This document shows positions 25,066 to 33,756 of a stretch of DNA of 39,459 bases, piece by piece. Position 1 is the stretch's first letter; the number at the start of each line of letters is the position of its first letter. The translations under genes and the position numbers were made by a program. Source of the DNA: Gemmataceae bacterium (GTDB lineage: Bacteria; Planctomycetota; Planctomycetia; Gemmatales; Gemmataceae). The stretch lies in contig JAIBBI010000035.1 of assembly GCA_019694755.1 (NCBI GenBank), forward strand, positions 1 to 39,459. Reading direction: 5' to 3'. The notes below the pieces were generated by a model. The model was given only the letters and a program-made list of their open reading frames with translations. It searched no databases and was not told the origin of the DNA.

Positions 25066-26943
25066 CTATTTGGGCTTCCGCTCGTAGGTGTAGGTCAGGG
25101 TCGACTCGGCGAGCGTGATGCCCTGGATCGCCTTCAGCAGATCGGCCCGTGTAACTTTGTCGGTCGCGAACTTCGGCTCGGCGGAGAGCGCGTACATCGT
25201 GATGTGGTACTCTTTCACGCCCGGCCCTTTGGAGTTCATGGGGTCGTAACCGGTTCGCTTCTTGTCGTTGTAACCGTCCTTGCCGACTCCCCGACTGTTC
25301 TTCTCCAGGCTCGTGACGTTGGCCGGAATATTGGTGACGACCCAGTACGACTTCACTTCGTCGCCGTCCGGGCGGGGCTTATGCCAGAGTTGAAGCGCGA
25401 AGAACTTCGTCCCGGCCGGTGCGCCGGACCATTTCAGCGGCGGAGAGATACCGTCGCCGTCGCCGGTGAACTCGGCGGGCATTTTGCCATCGGGTCCAAA
25501 AGCCGGGCTGGTGAGTTGGAACCCGTCTTTCGACCTGCCCGGCCGATCGTCCTTCTTTTGCGGCGGGGAGTCTTTCTTCGGCGGCCGATCATCCTTCTTC
25601 TGTTGCGGCCTTCGGCCTTCCGCGTTGGTGCGGTACGTCTCGGTCGTTTCCCGGCCATTGCCGTCCTTGAAGACGAATGTGTAGGCGCCGGCAGTCGCGG
25701 TGTACTTCACGGAATGAGTCTGGCCGCGAAGGTCGTATATTACAGTCACGGTTTTCCTGTCATCGTCGCGCTCGAATCCGGTGATCCTCGCCCCCCGCAA
25801 CGGCGTGAGTGCGGGCCGGGGAGAATAGGCCCGCGGCTGAGGATCGATCTGATCGTCCTTCACCGTCACAACGCCCCGCAGGCCGCCGTTGACGTAGGGA
25901 TACTTCTTCGTGGCGTAATAGCGGTAGCCGTCTTTCTCCATCCGGCCATTGAATTCGTCGAGGTCCTTCGGTTCCTTGCCGGCAGCATCGGTGAACCCGT
26001 AGAGCGGATAGCCGTCGAGCGCGTAGCCGATGGGGTTTCCTTTCCCGACCGTCTTTTCCAGGTGCACCGGGGCAATGTGGTAGTGGTAGTCGTCCGCCCG
26101 CCCGCAGTGACCGCCGTACTCGTCGAGTTCGCCCGCGACGAATGTGTCCGTCCGCCCGTCGTTCTTGATCGGATTGAAGATCGGCACGCCATTGGCGGCC
26201 AGAGCGATGGCTCCGCGGAACAGTTCCTTCTTCGCCGAGACGGGTTTGTCGGACATTCTGGGGTGCAGAGGGATCTGCCAGGCATTGCGGCCGGTGTACG
26301 CCTGCGGGATCGGCACCTGCTGCTGCCAGGCGCGGATACCGACCATCATCGGGTGGTCCGGCATCCCGTTCGATTCGACATAGAAGTAGCGGTCGTCACT
26401 GCGGAACTTGAGCTTGTTGCCGAACGGCTCGAAGTGTTTCTGGATGGCCGACACTGGTTTGTCATCGCGAGCTATCGCCAGAACGGAAAAGGAACAGATG
26501 ACCAGCGATGCGGCCAGCATCGATGTGGATACGCGGCGACGACCGACAAGCCGGATCGCCGCAATCCCACAACCCATGACAAACACCGCAGAGACAGCCG
26601 GTATGACGGCAGATAGCACCGGGCGGCCGGTCGCTTCGACGGGTTCCGGGGCATCGGTCGCACCGTTCAGTGCGCGGATGGCGTCGAGACGGTTCCTTAT
26701 CCAGATCCCGTCGGACTGGCTGAGTTTGTCGAGTGGTACCCAGACCGTCGTACCGTCGTCTTTGCAGAGCTGGACTCTGCCATCGCGAGCCATCACGAAG
26801 GTCGCCTCAATCTCGAACAACCCGTCTCTGTCTTTCCAGACTCGGAGGTCCGGAGAATGAGAGTGGCCGGGGTGGGCCTGCAGTGGGCCGGCACCCGGGA
26901 TTACCAGGACCAGCATCGCGATTACGGCAATAACTCTGCTCAT
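25066..26943 (-). CDS. SHD1-YHYH-PEBP fusion protein
   Basis: The 625-residue protein has a signal peptide (1-23, then HPGHSHS), an SHD1-like domain (about 30-88, RDGRVQLCKDDGTTVWVPLDKLS), a membrane segment (110-132), and a second hydrophobic stretch (140-158, ending VLAIA-RDD) that looks like another signal peptide. Then comes a YHYH domain (about 160-380; YHYH at 286-289, GYALDGYPLYG), a charged Lys/Pro linker (445-473), and a PEBP/YbhB-like domain (475-625, PPLKWSGAPAG). The parts occur separately in other proteins, so this is a fusion, perhaps of an SHD1 protein with a secreted YHYH-PEBP protein. Function unknown. Its ATG overlaps the stop of the gene before it (ATGA), a sign of coupled translation. 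Confidence 0.8.
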   Translation of the reverse strand: MSRVIAVIAMLVLVIPGAGPLQAHPGHSHSPDLRVWKDRDGLFEIEATFVMARDGRVQLCKDDGTTVWVPLDKLSQSDGIWIRNRLDAIRALNGATDAPEPVEATGRPVLSAVIPAVSAVFVMGCGIAAIRLVGRRRVSTSMLAASLVICSFSVLAIARDDKPVSAIQKHFEPFGNKLKFRSDDRYFYVESNGMPDHPMMVGIRAWQQQVPIPQAYTGRNAWQIPLHPRMSDKPVSAKKELFRGAIALAANGVPIFNPIKNDGRTDTFVAGELDEYGGHCGRADDYHYHIAPVHLEKTVGKGNPIGYALDGYPLYGFTDAAGKEPKDLDEFNGRMEKDGYRYYATKKYPYVNGGLRGVVTVKDDQIDPQPRAYSPRPALTPLRGARITGFERDDDRKTVTVIYDLRGQTHSVKYTATAGAYTFVFKDGNGRETTETYRTNAEGRRPQQKKDDRPPKKDSPPQKKDDRPGRSKDGFQLTSPAFGPDGKMPAEFTGDGDGISPPLKWSGAPAGTKFFALQLWHKPRPDGDEVKSYWVVTNIPANVTSLEKNSRGVGKDGYNDKKRTGYDPMNSKGPGVKEYHITMYALSAEPKFATDKVTRADLLKAIQGITLAESTLTYTYERKPK

Positions 26944-27716
26944 TTGGATGGCCCCCACGGGATCGCCCCGGACACGTCCAGGTTCGGCTTGGTATTCCAG
27001 CGCGGCTTCCAACCCGGCTTGTCCACACGGAGCCGGAAGATGATCGTATTGTCGAGGTCGAGATCGCCCGTCCAGATGAACTTCGCACCCTTGAAGTCGG
27101 CCTTGTAATACGACTCCTTGGGATTAACCCGTTCCTCGGTGTACTCCGTCGCATGGGCCCATTTGCTGTCGTCGAAGTCCACGGCCCACCAGTCCTCCGG
27201 GATCGACTCGTGCCGGACCTGCGGGTTCCTGACGTCCCGGTCGAGCGGCCCGGTGAAGAAGCACCGGGCCTTCCATTGGGCGTTGGTGACCGTGCCGTCG
27301 CCGAATTTGAGAATGAAACCGCCATCCCCGATGTGGTCGCCGTACTCCAATCCAGTCTTCGGGTCGGCGTTGTCTTTGGCCATGACGGCAATGGTCATCG
27401 GGTACTCGGGCAGGATGTCCACCGAGATCACGTTGTGCGGTATGAAATCAATCGAATCAACTGCCGTAAGCCTGCCGTTGATGTAAAGAACGAACCAGTT
27501 GTCAGCGTAAATATTGGCTTTGATCGTGTCGGCCATGGTCGGCTTGACGAGCCCCGCGGGACCGCCCTTGCCTTTCCCTTTGCCTTTGCCCTTCTCGTCC
27601 TTCTGACCGCCCGGCGGCTGGGCCACCGTGAACGACAGCGTCGCCAGGCCGGCGATCGCTCCGATCACGAGCATGAAAACCAGTGCCCGAAGCCCGGGAG
27701 CTTTCCGTTGGTACAT
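26940..27716 (-). CDS. Exported protein of unknown function, ECF operon
   Basis: The 258-residue protein has an N-terminal hydrophobic segment (9-32), a Gly/Lys linker (KGKGKGKGKGG) and a beta-rich body with YADNWFVLYINGRL, FDDSKWAHATEY and FKGAKFIWTGDLDLDNTIIFRLRVD. The pattern resembles galactose-binding-like (jelly-roll) modules such as those fused to glycosidases, but I do not recognise the family. The ATG at 27716 follows GGAGGA by five bases and starts one base after the stop of the anti-sigma-like gene. Its own stop overlaps the start of the YHYH-PEBP gene. It is probably extracytoplasmic. Confidence 0.75.
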   Translation of the reverse strand: MYQRKAPGLRALVFMLVIGAIAGLATLSFTVAQPPGGQKDEKGKGKGKGKGGPAGLVKPTMADTIKANIYADNWFVLYINGRLTAVDSIDFIPHNVISVDILPEYPMTIAVMAKDNADPKTGLEYGDHIGDGGFILKFGDGTVTNAQWKARCFFTGPLDRDVRNPQVRHESIPEDWWAVDFDDSKWAHATEYTEERVNPKESYYKADFKGAKFIWTGDLDLDNTIIFRLRVDKPGWKPRWNTKPNLDVSGAIPWGPSK

Positions 27717-27717
27717 C

Positions 27718-28668
27718 TCATTCCTCCTCGACGACCGTCCTGTCGGCGTCGCGATGGGCCTGGTGATGAAAGAACTCGCCCTGCAACTTGTCCTGGCTGA
27801 CCAGTTCCACCGCGAGGCTGTCCGGGCCACCCCGGGCCCGCGGCATACCGCTAAACACCATGCGGCGAATGACGCCGGTGTCCGGGTCGAACCAGAGTTC
27901 GACCCGGTTCGGACCGCGGTACTCGGTCGACTTCTTTACCGCCAGCAGGCCGCTCTGGCCCGACGGCACTCTTCCCAGCGGCGTGACAGTGTAGGCATCC
28001 CGGAGTTGCACGAGATCTGATCGCAGGTCGACGAACGGTATTCCGTGCTGATGGCCCGGGACGGGCCCGCGAAATCGCAACGGGTCGCTGCTCACTCGAA
28101 CCAGTCCGTCTGGCGGCACGGCCCAGCTTCGTTCGCCGTCGCTGCCGGTGACGAACCTCCGGCCATCGGGGTACTGCCGGACGAGTACGTACTGATCCGG
28201 TTTTCGAACGTGCAGCGTGGCTTTGTCAATCGGCGGCTGGCGATCCCTGACCTGTTCCGATTGGCCGTCGAGGTTGCGAATGATGTAGGTCCGGTCGCAG
28301 TTGTCGGAGGCCAGATCAATCAGGCGGTCAAGTTGGGTCGCCGCGCTGACCGACGCAGCACTACTCCACCACACTGCGATCAAAGCGATCGCGGCAATGA
28401 TCGCCAGCCCTCCGGCGACACTCCATCGCCGACGCAAGTTGGCGGGACTGACGCGTATTGTCGACGGCACCGCGCGGTTGTCGGATTGGCGATCAGCCGC
28501 CATCCCCCCAATGACGCTTTGCAGACGATCATGAAGCCGGACCATCGCCGCAAACTCGGCGGCATTCTCCGGGGCCGACTTGATCCAGACGCCGAGTTCC
28601 ACCTCCCCTTCACGGTCCAGAATCCCGTCAAGGTACGCATTCACGAGCGTCGTCATGTGCTGGTTCAT
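27718..28668 (-). CDS. Membrane anti-sigma-like protein with RseB/LolA-like domain
   Basis: The 316-residue protein has an N-terminal helical segment (1-60; YLDGILDREGEVELGVWI) typical of planctomycete anti-sigma or FecR-type regulators without the zinc HxxxCxxC motif, a membrane helix at about 80-100, and a beta-rich outside domain (110-300). That domain, with LHVRKPDQYVLVRQYPDG and ELWFDPDTGVIRRM, resembles the RseB/LolA-type sensor fold. The protein likely holds the ECF sigma factor at the membrane and senses an extracytoplasmic signal (inference). Its start overlaps the sigma gene stop by ATGA. Confidence 0.72.
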   Translation of the reverse strand: MNQHMTTLVNAYLDGILDREGEVELGVWIKSAPENAAEFAAMVRLHDRLQSVIGGMAADRQSDNRAVPSTIRVSPANLRRRWSVAGGLAIIAAIALIAVWWSSAASVSAATQLDRLIDLASDNCDRTYIIRNLDGQSEQVRDRQPPIDKATLHVRKPDQYVLVRQYPDGRRFVTGSDGERSWAVPPDGLVRVSSDPLRFRGPVPGHQHGIPFVDLRSDLVQLRDAYTVTPLGRVPSGQSGLLAVKKSTEYRGPNRVELWFDPDTGVIRRMVFSGMPRARGGPDSLAVELVSQDKLQGEFFHHQAHRDADRTVVEEE

Positions 28669-29198
28669 GCCTCGGCCCCGGCGACTTTCCGTTCGACACA
28701 GTCCCTCAAGCCGTCGCGAATGCGCTGGAGAGCCTTGGCCACGGCATTGGGGGCCATGCCCTTCTGCTCGCCGATCGCTGCGGGCTTCAGGTCCTGCTCG
28801 TAACGCAGGCGACACAGTTCCCGCGACTTCGCATCAAGTTGCTCGACGCACTCGCTGAGATGATCGAGTCGCTGGTCCTGTTGGGAGGAATCGGCGAAAG
28901 CCCGTGCCAGGGCTTCGATGGTTTCGGAATCGAAGGCGATCCGCTCCCGGCCTTTGCGCCGAAAGTGCAGGCGGACCTGATTGCGGGCGATACCGATGGC
29001 CCAGCCGACGAACGGCTGCGCCGGATCGTACCTCGCATAAGATTGCAGCACGGCGACTGCCGTTTCCTGCATCACGTCATCCCGATCCTGAAACCGATCT
29101 ACGAGGGAGGTAACCAACGCGGAAACCGTCGGCACTGCCAACGTCCACAGCCGGGCCGCATTCAGCGTTTGTTTGTCCACAGGCATCCACGGAGGCAT
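28665..29198 (-). CDS. ECF RNA polymerase sigma factor
   Basis: The 177-residue protein has sigma region 2 (about 28-90; DRDDVMQETAVAVLQSYARYDPAQPFVGWAIGIARNQ) and region 4 (about 120-170; LDAKSRELCRLRYEQDLKPAAIGEQKGMAPNAVAKALQRIRDGLRDCV), typical of ECF sigma factors expanded in planctomycetes. Region 4 should recognise a -35 element and region 2 a -10. It heads a five-gene operon in which the sigma, anti-sigma-like, 258-residue and YHYH-PEBP genes overlap or nearly abut, and it probably controls that operon. The ATG at 29198 is used; 29186 is a possible alternative, and neither has a clear ribosome site. Confidence 0.9.
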   Translation of the reverse strand: MPPWMPVDKQTLNAARLWTLAVPTVSALVTSLVDRFQDRDDVMQETAVAVLQSYARYDPAQPFVGWAIGIARNQVRLHFRRKGRERIAFDSETIEALARAFADSSQQDQRLDHLSECVEQLDAKSRELCRLRYEQDLKPAAIGEQKGMAPNAVAKALQRIRDGLRDCVERKVAGAEA

Positions 29199-29344
29199 CT
29201 GGAGTCGCTGCCGAACCCTTACATTGAATTAACCCTGGACGGCGAATCGTGACAGAATTTTCTCAAAGGGCTCAAACAGCAGTAGTGCGGAATTTCGGTG
29301 CGGTGGACCTAACATGAGGTAACACCCCACCGGGAGAGAATCTG

Positions 29345-30409
29345 ATGATCCGCTTCGTTCGAACGCCCGTGCTGGCCGCCGTGGTTGGCGTGCTGGGACT
29401 GTCGGCCAGCCTGCCCGATGCGGCCGCCTGTTCGCGGGTGGTACACTCGTCGAAGGACGGCAAGCTTGTCGTCACGGGCCGGAACATGGACTGGTTCGAG
29501 GACATCAAGTCGAACCTCTGGATCATGCCGGCCGGCCTGGAGCGGAACGGGTCGGCCGGGGCGAACTCCGTCAAATGGGTCTCGAAGCACGGCAGCGTGA
29601 TCACAGCCGGGTTCGACGTCGGCACCACCGACGGGCTCAACAAAAAGGGGCTGGCCGTCAACCTGCTCTATCTGGCCGAATCGGACTTCGGGCCGCGCGA
29701 CGCAAGGCCCGGCATCTCGTGGTCGGCGTACACGCAGTACCTGCTCGATTCCTATGCCACAGTCGCGGAAGCGGTGGCCGGGGAAAAGGGCGACCGCATC
29801 CAGATCGTCGCATCGCCGCTGCCCGGCACTACGAGCAAGCCGCCCGCGCTGCACTTCTCGCTGTCCGATGCGACCGGCGACTCGGCCATCTTCGAGCACA
29901 TCGGCGGTAAGCTGGTGATCCACCACGGCAAGCAGTACAAGGTGATGACCAACTCGCCGATCTACGACCAGCAACTGGCCCTGAACGCGTACTGGCAATC
30001 GATCGGCGGCGACGCGATGCTGCCGGGTACCCGCAGGGCGGCGGACCGGTTCGTTCGTGCCAGCTTTTACGAAAGCAAGCTGCCGGACCCGACGAGCCCG
30101 CGGCAGGCCGTGGCCAACGTCATGTCCGTGATGCGCAACGTGTCCGCGCCGTTCGGCGAGGCGGACCCGACGAAGCCGAACGTCTCTGCCACGATCTGGC
30201 GCACGGTCGCGGACCACACCAACCGCGTGTACTACTTCGAATCGACCATGTCCCCCAGCCTCGTCTGGGTGAAGTTCGATGCGATCGACCTGAAGAAGGG
30301 TGCGCCCGTGAAGAGGATCCGGCTCGGCGAGAGCTTTGAGCACTCGGGAGATGTGAGTGCGAAGTTCGAGGAGGCCAAGCCGTTCGCCTTCGCCGGCCCC
30401 CAGAGTTAG
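29345..30409 (+). CDS. Exported choloylglycine-hydrolase-family Ntn amidase
   Basis: The 354-residue protein has a signal peptide ending in SLPDAAA before C29. In the linear amide C-N hydrolase family (bile salt hydrolase, penicillin V acylase) a cysteine freed at the mature N-terminus is the nucleophile, so signal removal here should expose it. Other family signatures are GRNMDW (Arg and Asp of the active site), GLNKKGLAVNLLYL, MTNSP and RRAADRF. It probably hydrolyses an amide such as an acyl-amino acid or acyl-homoserine lactone outside the cytoplasm; the substrate is unknown. GGGAGAG precedes the ATG. Its last codon overlaps the end of the convergent RND gene. Confidence 0.88.
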   Translation: MIRFVRTPVLAAVVGVLGLSASLPDAAACSRVVHSSKDGKLVVTGRNMDWFEDIKSNLWIMPAGLERNGSAGANSVKWVSKHGSVITAGFDVGTTDGLNKKGLAVNLLYLAESDFGPRDARPGISWSAYTQYLLDSYATVAEAVAGEKGDRIQIVASPLPGTTSKPPALHFSLSDATGDSAIFEHIGGKLVIHHGKQYKVMTNSPIYDQQLALNAYWQSIGGDAMLPGTRRAADRFVRASFYESKLPDPTSPRQAVANVMSVMRNVSAPFGEADPTKPNVSATIWRTVADHTNRVYYFESTMSPSLVWVKFDAIDLKKGAPVKRIRLGESFEHSGDVSAKFEEAKPFAFAGPQS

Positions 30410-33400
30410 TTGACCCAGTTGTCGTTCCAGGGTTCGTCGATCGTGGAAGCGGCCGGGGCCGCGGGTTGGTAGACCTTCCGGCCGAACTGCCAGAAGACCG
30501 CCGGCGTCACGATCTGGTCCATCAGCGTGGCGTCGAGCAGGCCGCCGATCACGACGAGGGCGAGCGGGTACAGGATCTCCTTGCCCGGCTGACCCGCGCC
30601 GAGGGCGAGCGGGATCAGGCCGAGGATGGCCGTCAGCGCGGTCATCAACACCGGTGCGAGGCGTTCGAGGGTGCCGCGGACGATCATGTCTTCGGAGAAC
30701 GCTTCGCCCTCGTGCGTCATCAGGTGGATGTAGTGCGCGATCATCATGATCCCGTTGCGGCTCACGATGCCGATCAGCGTGATGAAGCCGACCCAGTGCG
30801 CGAGTGACAGCGTGGTGGTGGCGGCCCAGACGCGCGGCCAGTCGTACCACGGGGTGGCGAGCAGGTCGTCCATGTGCGGGCGGTTCACGAGCAGCAGCAT
30901 GGCGATGGAGCCGACCGCGGCCAGCGGAATGTTGACGAGCAGCACCATCAGGGCGGCCCGCCAGGAATCGAGGCAGTGCCAGAGCAGGAGGAACACGCCG
31001 ACGAGGGCGAGGCCGGCGAGAAAGCTGAGGCGCGAGGCGGCCTGCTGCTGGGCCTCGAACTGGCCGCCGTACTCGATGCGGTAGCTGCCGGGCAGCGAGC
31101 GCAGCTTGTCCTCGGTCGGGGCGAGCGCGGCGCGGATGTCGGTGACGACGGTGCCGAGGTCCCGGCCCTGCACGTTGCAGGCCACGACGATTCTGCGCTG
31201 GACGTGTTCGTGGTTGAGTGTGTTCGGCCCGGTGGTGTCGAGCACCTCGGCGACTTGCGAGAGCGCGACCTTTCGGCCCGAGGGCGTGTCGAGGATCGTC
31301 TCGCCGATCACGCCGGGGTCGTTGCGGGCCTGCTCGTCGTACCAGACCACCAGTTGAAAGTAGCGGTCTTCGTCGAGCACGAGCGACACCGCCCGGCCCT
31401 TGTACGCGGTCTCCAGGAGTCGCGCGACATCGCCGGGAGCGAGGCCGTAGCGTGCCGCTTCGCCGCGACGAACTTTCAAGCGGACCTGCGGGATCTCGAC
31501 CTGTGGCTCGATCTGTAAGTCGACGACGCCGGGGATCGCGCTCATGGCGGTCTGCACGTCCTGGGCGGCGTTGCGGAGTTCGCGGAGGTCGGTGCCGAAG
31601 ACCTTGACGGCGACCTGCGACCGCACGCCGGACATCAGGTGATCGATGCGGTGACTGATCGGCTGGCCGATGTTCACCTTCACGTTGGGCAGGACGGTGA
31701 CTTTGTCGCGGATGTCGGCGAGGACCTGTTCGTGGGGCCGGCCGAGCGTCTCGACGCCCCAGCCGTGCAGGCCCGGGATGCCGCGGAGGGCGGCGAACAG
31801 GACGCCGGGCTTCGGCCGCTCGTGGGGCGTGAGTCGGACGTCGATCTCGGACGAGTTGATCCCCTCGGCGTGTTCGTCCTGCTCGGCCCGGCCGGTCCGG
31901 CGGGCGACGGCCGCGACTTCGGGCACCTGCAAGAGCAGCGATTCGGCCCGGCCCGCGACCCGCGTGCTCTCCTGCAGGCTGGTGCCGGGCTCGAGTTGCA
32001 GGTTGATCGTCAGCGTGCCCTCGTTGAACGGCGGGAGAAACTCCGAGCCCATCCACAGGACGATGAGCTTCGAGCCGATGCCGAAGAACGCCACCGCCGC
32101 AATGATGGGCCGGGGGTGCCGCAGCGACCAGCGGACGATCTTCTCGACCAGCCATTTCAGACCGCGGAGCAGCCAGGGGTCGCCGGCGTGGCTCATGAAC
32201 TTCGCGTGCGGCAGCAGGAACGACGCGAGCACCGGCGTGACAGTGAGCGATACGACGAGCGACGCCACCAGCGACAGCATGTACGCCAGGCCGAGCGGCG
32301 CGAACATCCGCCCCTCGAGCCCCGCCATCGCGAACAGCGGCAGCACGACCAGGCACACGATCAGCGTCGCGTACACGATCGAGTTGCGCACCTCGGACGA
32401 GGCGCGGTAGACCACCCGCAGCGCGGGCTGGGGCGTCGGGCTCTGGCGGTTCTGCTTCAGCCGGCGGTAGATATTCTCCACATCCACGATGGCGTCGTCG
32501 ACGAGTTCGCCGACGGCGACGGCGATGCCGCCGAGCGTCATCGTGTTGATGGTCACGCCGAACCAGCGGAAAATCAGGAACGTGCTGAGCACCGACAGCG
32601 GGATCGCGGTGAGCGTGATGAAGCTGGTGCGGAAGTTGGCGAGGAACAGGAACAGCACGACGACGACCCAGATCGTGCCGTCGCGGATGGCCTCGATGAC
32701 GTTGTCGACGGCGGTACGGATGAACTCGGCCTGGCGGAAGACGTGGCGGTCGATGGCGACGCCGGGCGGCAGTTCCTTCTCGAGTTGATCGATCACGCGG
32801 TCGATCTTGGGGTCGAGTTCGAGGGTGTTCGCGCCGGGCTGCTTCTGGATGGTGAGGATGACGGCCGGGCCGCCGACAAGGTCAGGGGTCTTGAGGCGGA
32901 CGCCGCCGTCGCCGCGTCGGACGGGCCCATCGAAGCGGACGTCGGCGACGTCGCGGATCTTGACGGCGCGGTTGCCGCGCCAGACCACTGGCGTCTCGCC
33001 GATCTCGGCAAGGGTGAGGCCCTGGCCGCTGATGCGAATGAGCGACTCGCGGACCTGCCGCTCCATGATGCCGCCGCCGGCGATGACGTTGGCCTTTTCG
33101 GCGGCTTCGGTGAGTTGCTGCAGGGTGACGTTTTGGGCAGCGAGGCGTTCGGGCGAGGTGACGACCTGATACTGCTTCAGCACGCCGCCCATGACCGTGA
33201 CCTGCGAGACGCCGTCGACCGCGAGCAGGCGGTTGCGCAGGGTGAACTCAGCGAGCGTGCGGAGGTCCATCGCCTGCTGCCGGCGGCCCGGCTCATCCGC
33301 GGCGGGCGTGGTCGCGCGGACGGCGAGGATGACGATCTCGCCCATGATCGAGGAGATCGGCGCGAGCACGGGATTCGCCTCGGCGGGCAGGCGCTCGCGG

Positions 33401-33750
33401 GCAAGTTGGAGTTTCTCGGCGACGATCTGCCGATCCTGGTAGATGTCCGTGCCCCAGCCGAACTCAACCCAGACGATCGACAGGCCGATCCCCGAGGCGG
33501 AGCGCACCCGCTGGACCCCGGTCGCACCGTTGAGCAGGTATTCGATCGGGCGGGTGACGAGGACTTCGACTTCTTCCGGTGCGAGGCCCGGTGCCTCGGT
33601 CATGACAGTGACGGTGGGGCGGTTGAGGTCGGGGAACACGTCGATGGGCATGGACGCGAGTTGCCAGGTGCCGACGACGATGAGGATCAGCGCGGCCAGC
33701 AGCACCATCCACCGGTGCTTGAGCGAGAACGCGATGACGGAGTCGAGCAT
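30406..33750 (-). CDS. Heavy-metal-type RND efflux pump (CusA/CzcA-like)
   Basis: The 1,114-residue inner-membrane protein matches the HME-RND family: an N-terminal helix (14-34), a large porter domain, and about 12 membrane helices. The transmembrane proton-relay segment at residues 415-427 reads GELVDDAIVDVEN, with the acidic residues D418/D419, D423 and E425 corresponding to the HME D-D-E pattern. Such pumps export mono- or divalent metal ions across the cell envelope with an adaptor and an outer-membrane channel. Which metal is exported cannot be read from sequence. It follows the double adaptor by 6 bp. No TolC-type channel gene is in the window. Confidence 0.9.
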   Translation of the reverse strand: MLDSVIAFSLKHRWMVLLAALILIVVGTWQLASMPIDVFPDLNRPTVTVMTEAPGLAPEEVEVLVTRPIEYLLNGATGVQRVRSASGIGLSIVWVEFGWGTDIYQDRQIVAEKLQLARERLPAEANPVLAPISSIMGEIVILAVRATTPAADEPGRRQQAMDLRTLAEFTLRNRLLAVDGVSQVTVMGGVLKQYQVVTSPERLAAQNVTLQQLTEAAEKANVIAGGGIMERQVRESLIRISGQGLTLAEIGETPVVWRGNRAVKIRDVADVRFDGPVRRGDGGVRLKTPDLVGGPAVILTIQKQPGANTLELDPKIDRVIDQLEKELPPGVAIDRHVFRQAEFIRTAVDNVIEAIRDGTIWVVVVLFLFLANFRTSFITLTAIPLSVLSTFLIFRWFGVTINTMTLGGIAVAVGELVDDAIVDVENIYRRLKQNRQSPTPQPALRVVYRASSEVRNSIVYATLIVCLVVLPLFAMAGLEGRMFAPLGLAYMLSLVASLVVSLTVTPVLASFLLPHAKFMSHAGDPWLLRGLKWLVEKIVRWSLRHPRPIIAAVAFFGIGSKLIVLWMGSEFLPPFNEGTLTINLQLEPGTSLQESTRVAGRAESLLLQVPEVAAVARRTGRAEQDEHAEGINSSEIDVRLTPHERPKPGVLFAALRGIPGLHGWGVETLGRPHEQVLADIRDKVTVLPNVKVNIGQPISHRIDHLMSGVRSQVAVKVFGTDLRELRNAAQDVQTAMSAIPGVVDLQIEPQVEIPQVRLKVRRGEAARYGLAPGDVARLLETAYKGRAVSLVLDEDRYFQLVVWYDEQARNDPGVIGETILDTPSGRKVALSQVAEVLDTTGPNTLNHEHVQRRIVVACNVQGRDLGTVVTDIRAALAPTEDKLRSLPGSYRIEYGGQFEAQQQAASRLSFLAGLALVGVFLLLWHCLDSWRAALMVLLVNIPLAAVGSIAMLLLVNRPHMDDLLATPWYDWPRVWAATTTLSLAHWVGFITLIGIVSRNGIMMIAHYIHLMTHEGEAFSEDMIVRGTLERLAPVLMTALTAILGLIPLALGAGQPGKEILYPLALVVIGGLLDATLMDQIVTPAVFWQFGRKVYQPAAPAASTIDEPWNDNWVN

Positions 33751-33756
33751 GCGTCG

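Noticed and set aside
23938-26616. An 892-codon open frame on the plus strand
   Set aside because: Antisense to the phosphoesterase and YHYH-PEBP genes, both of which have clear domains.
29309-32356. A 1,015-codon open frame on the minus strand in another frame of the RND gene
   Set aside because: It is Arg/Pro-rich shadow sequence overlapping real genes on both strands.
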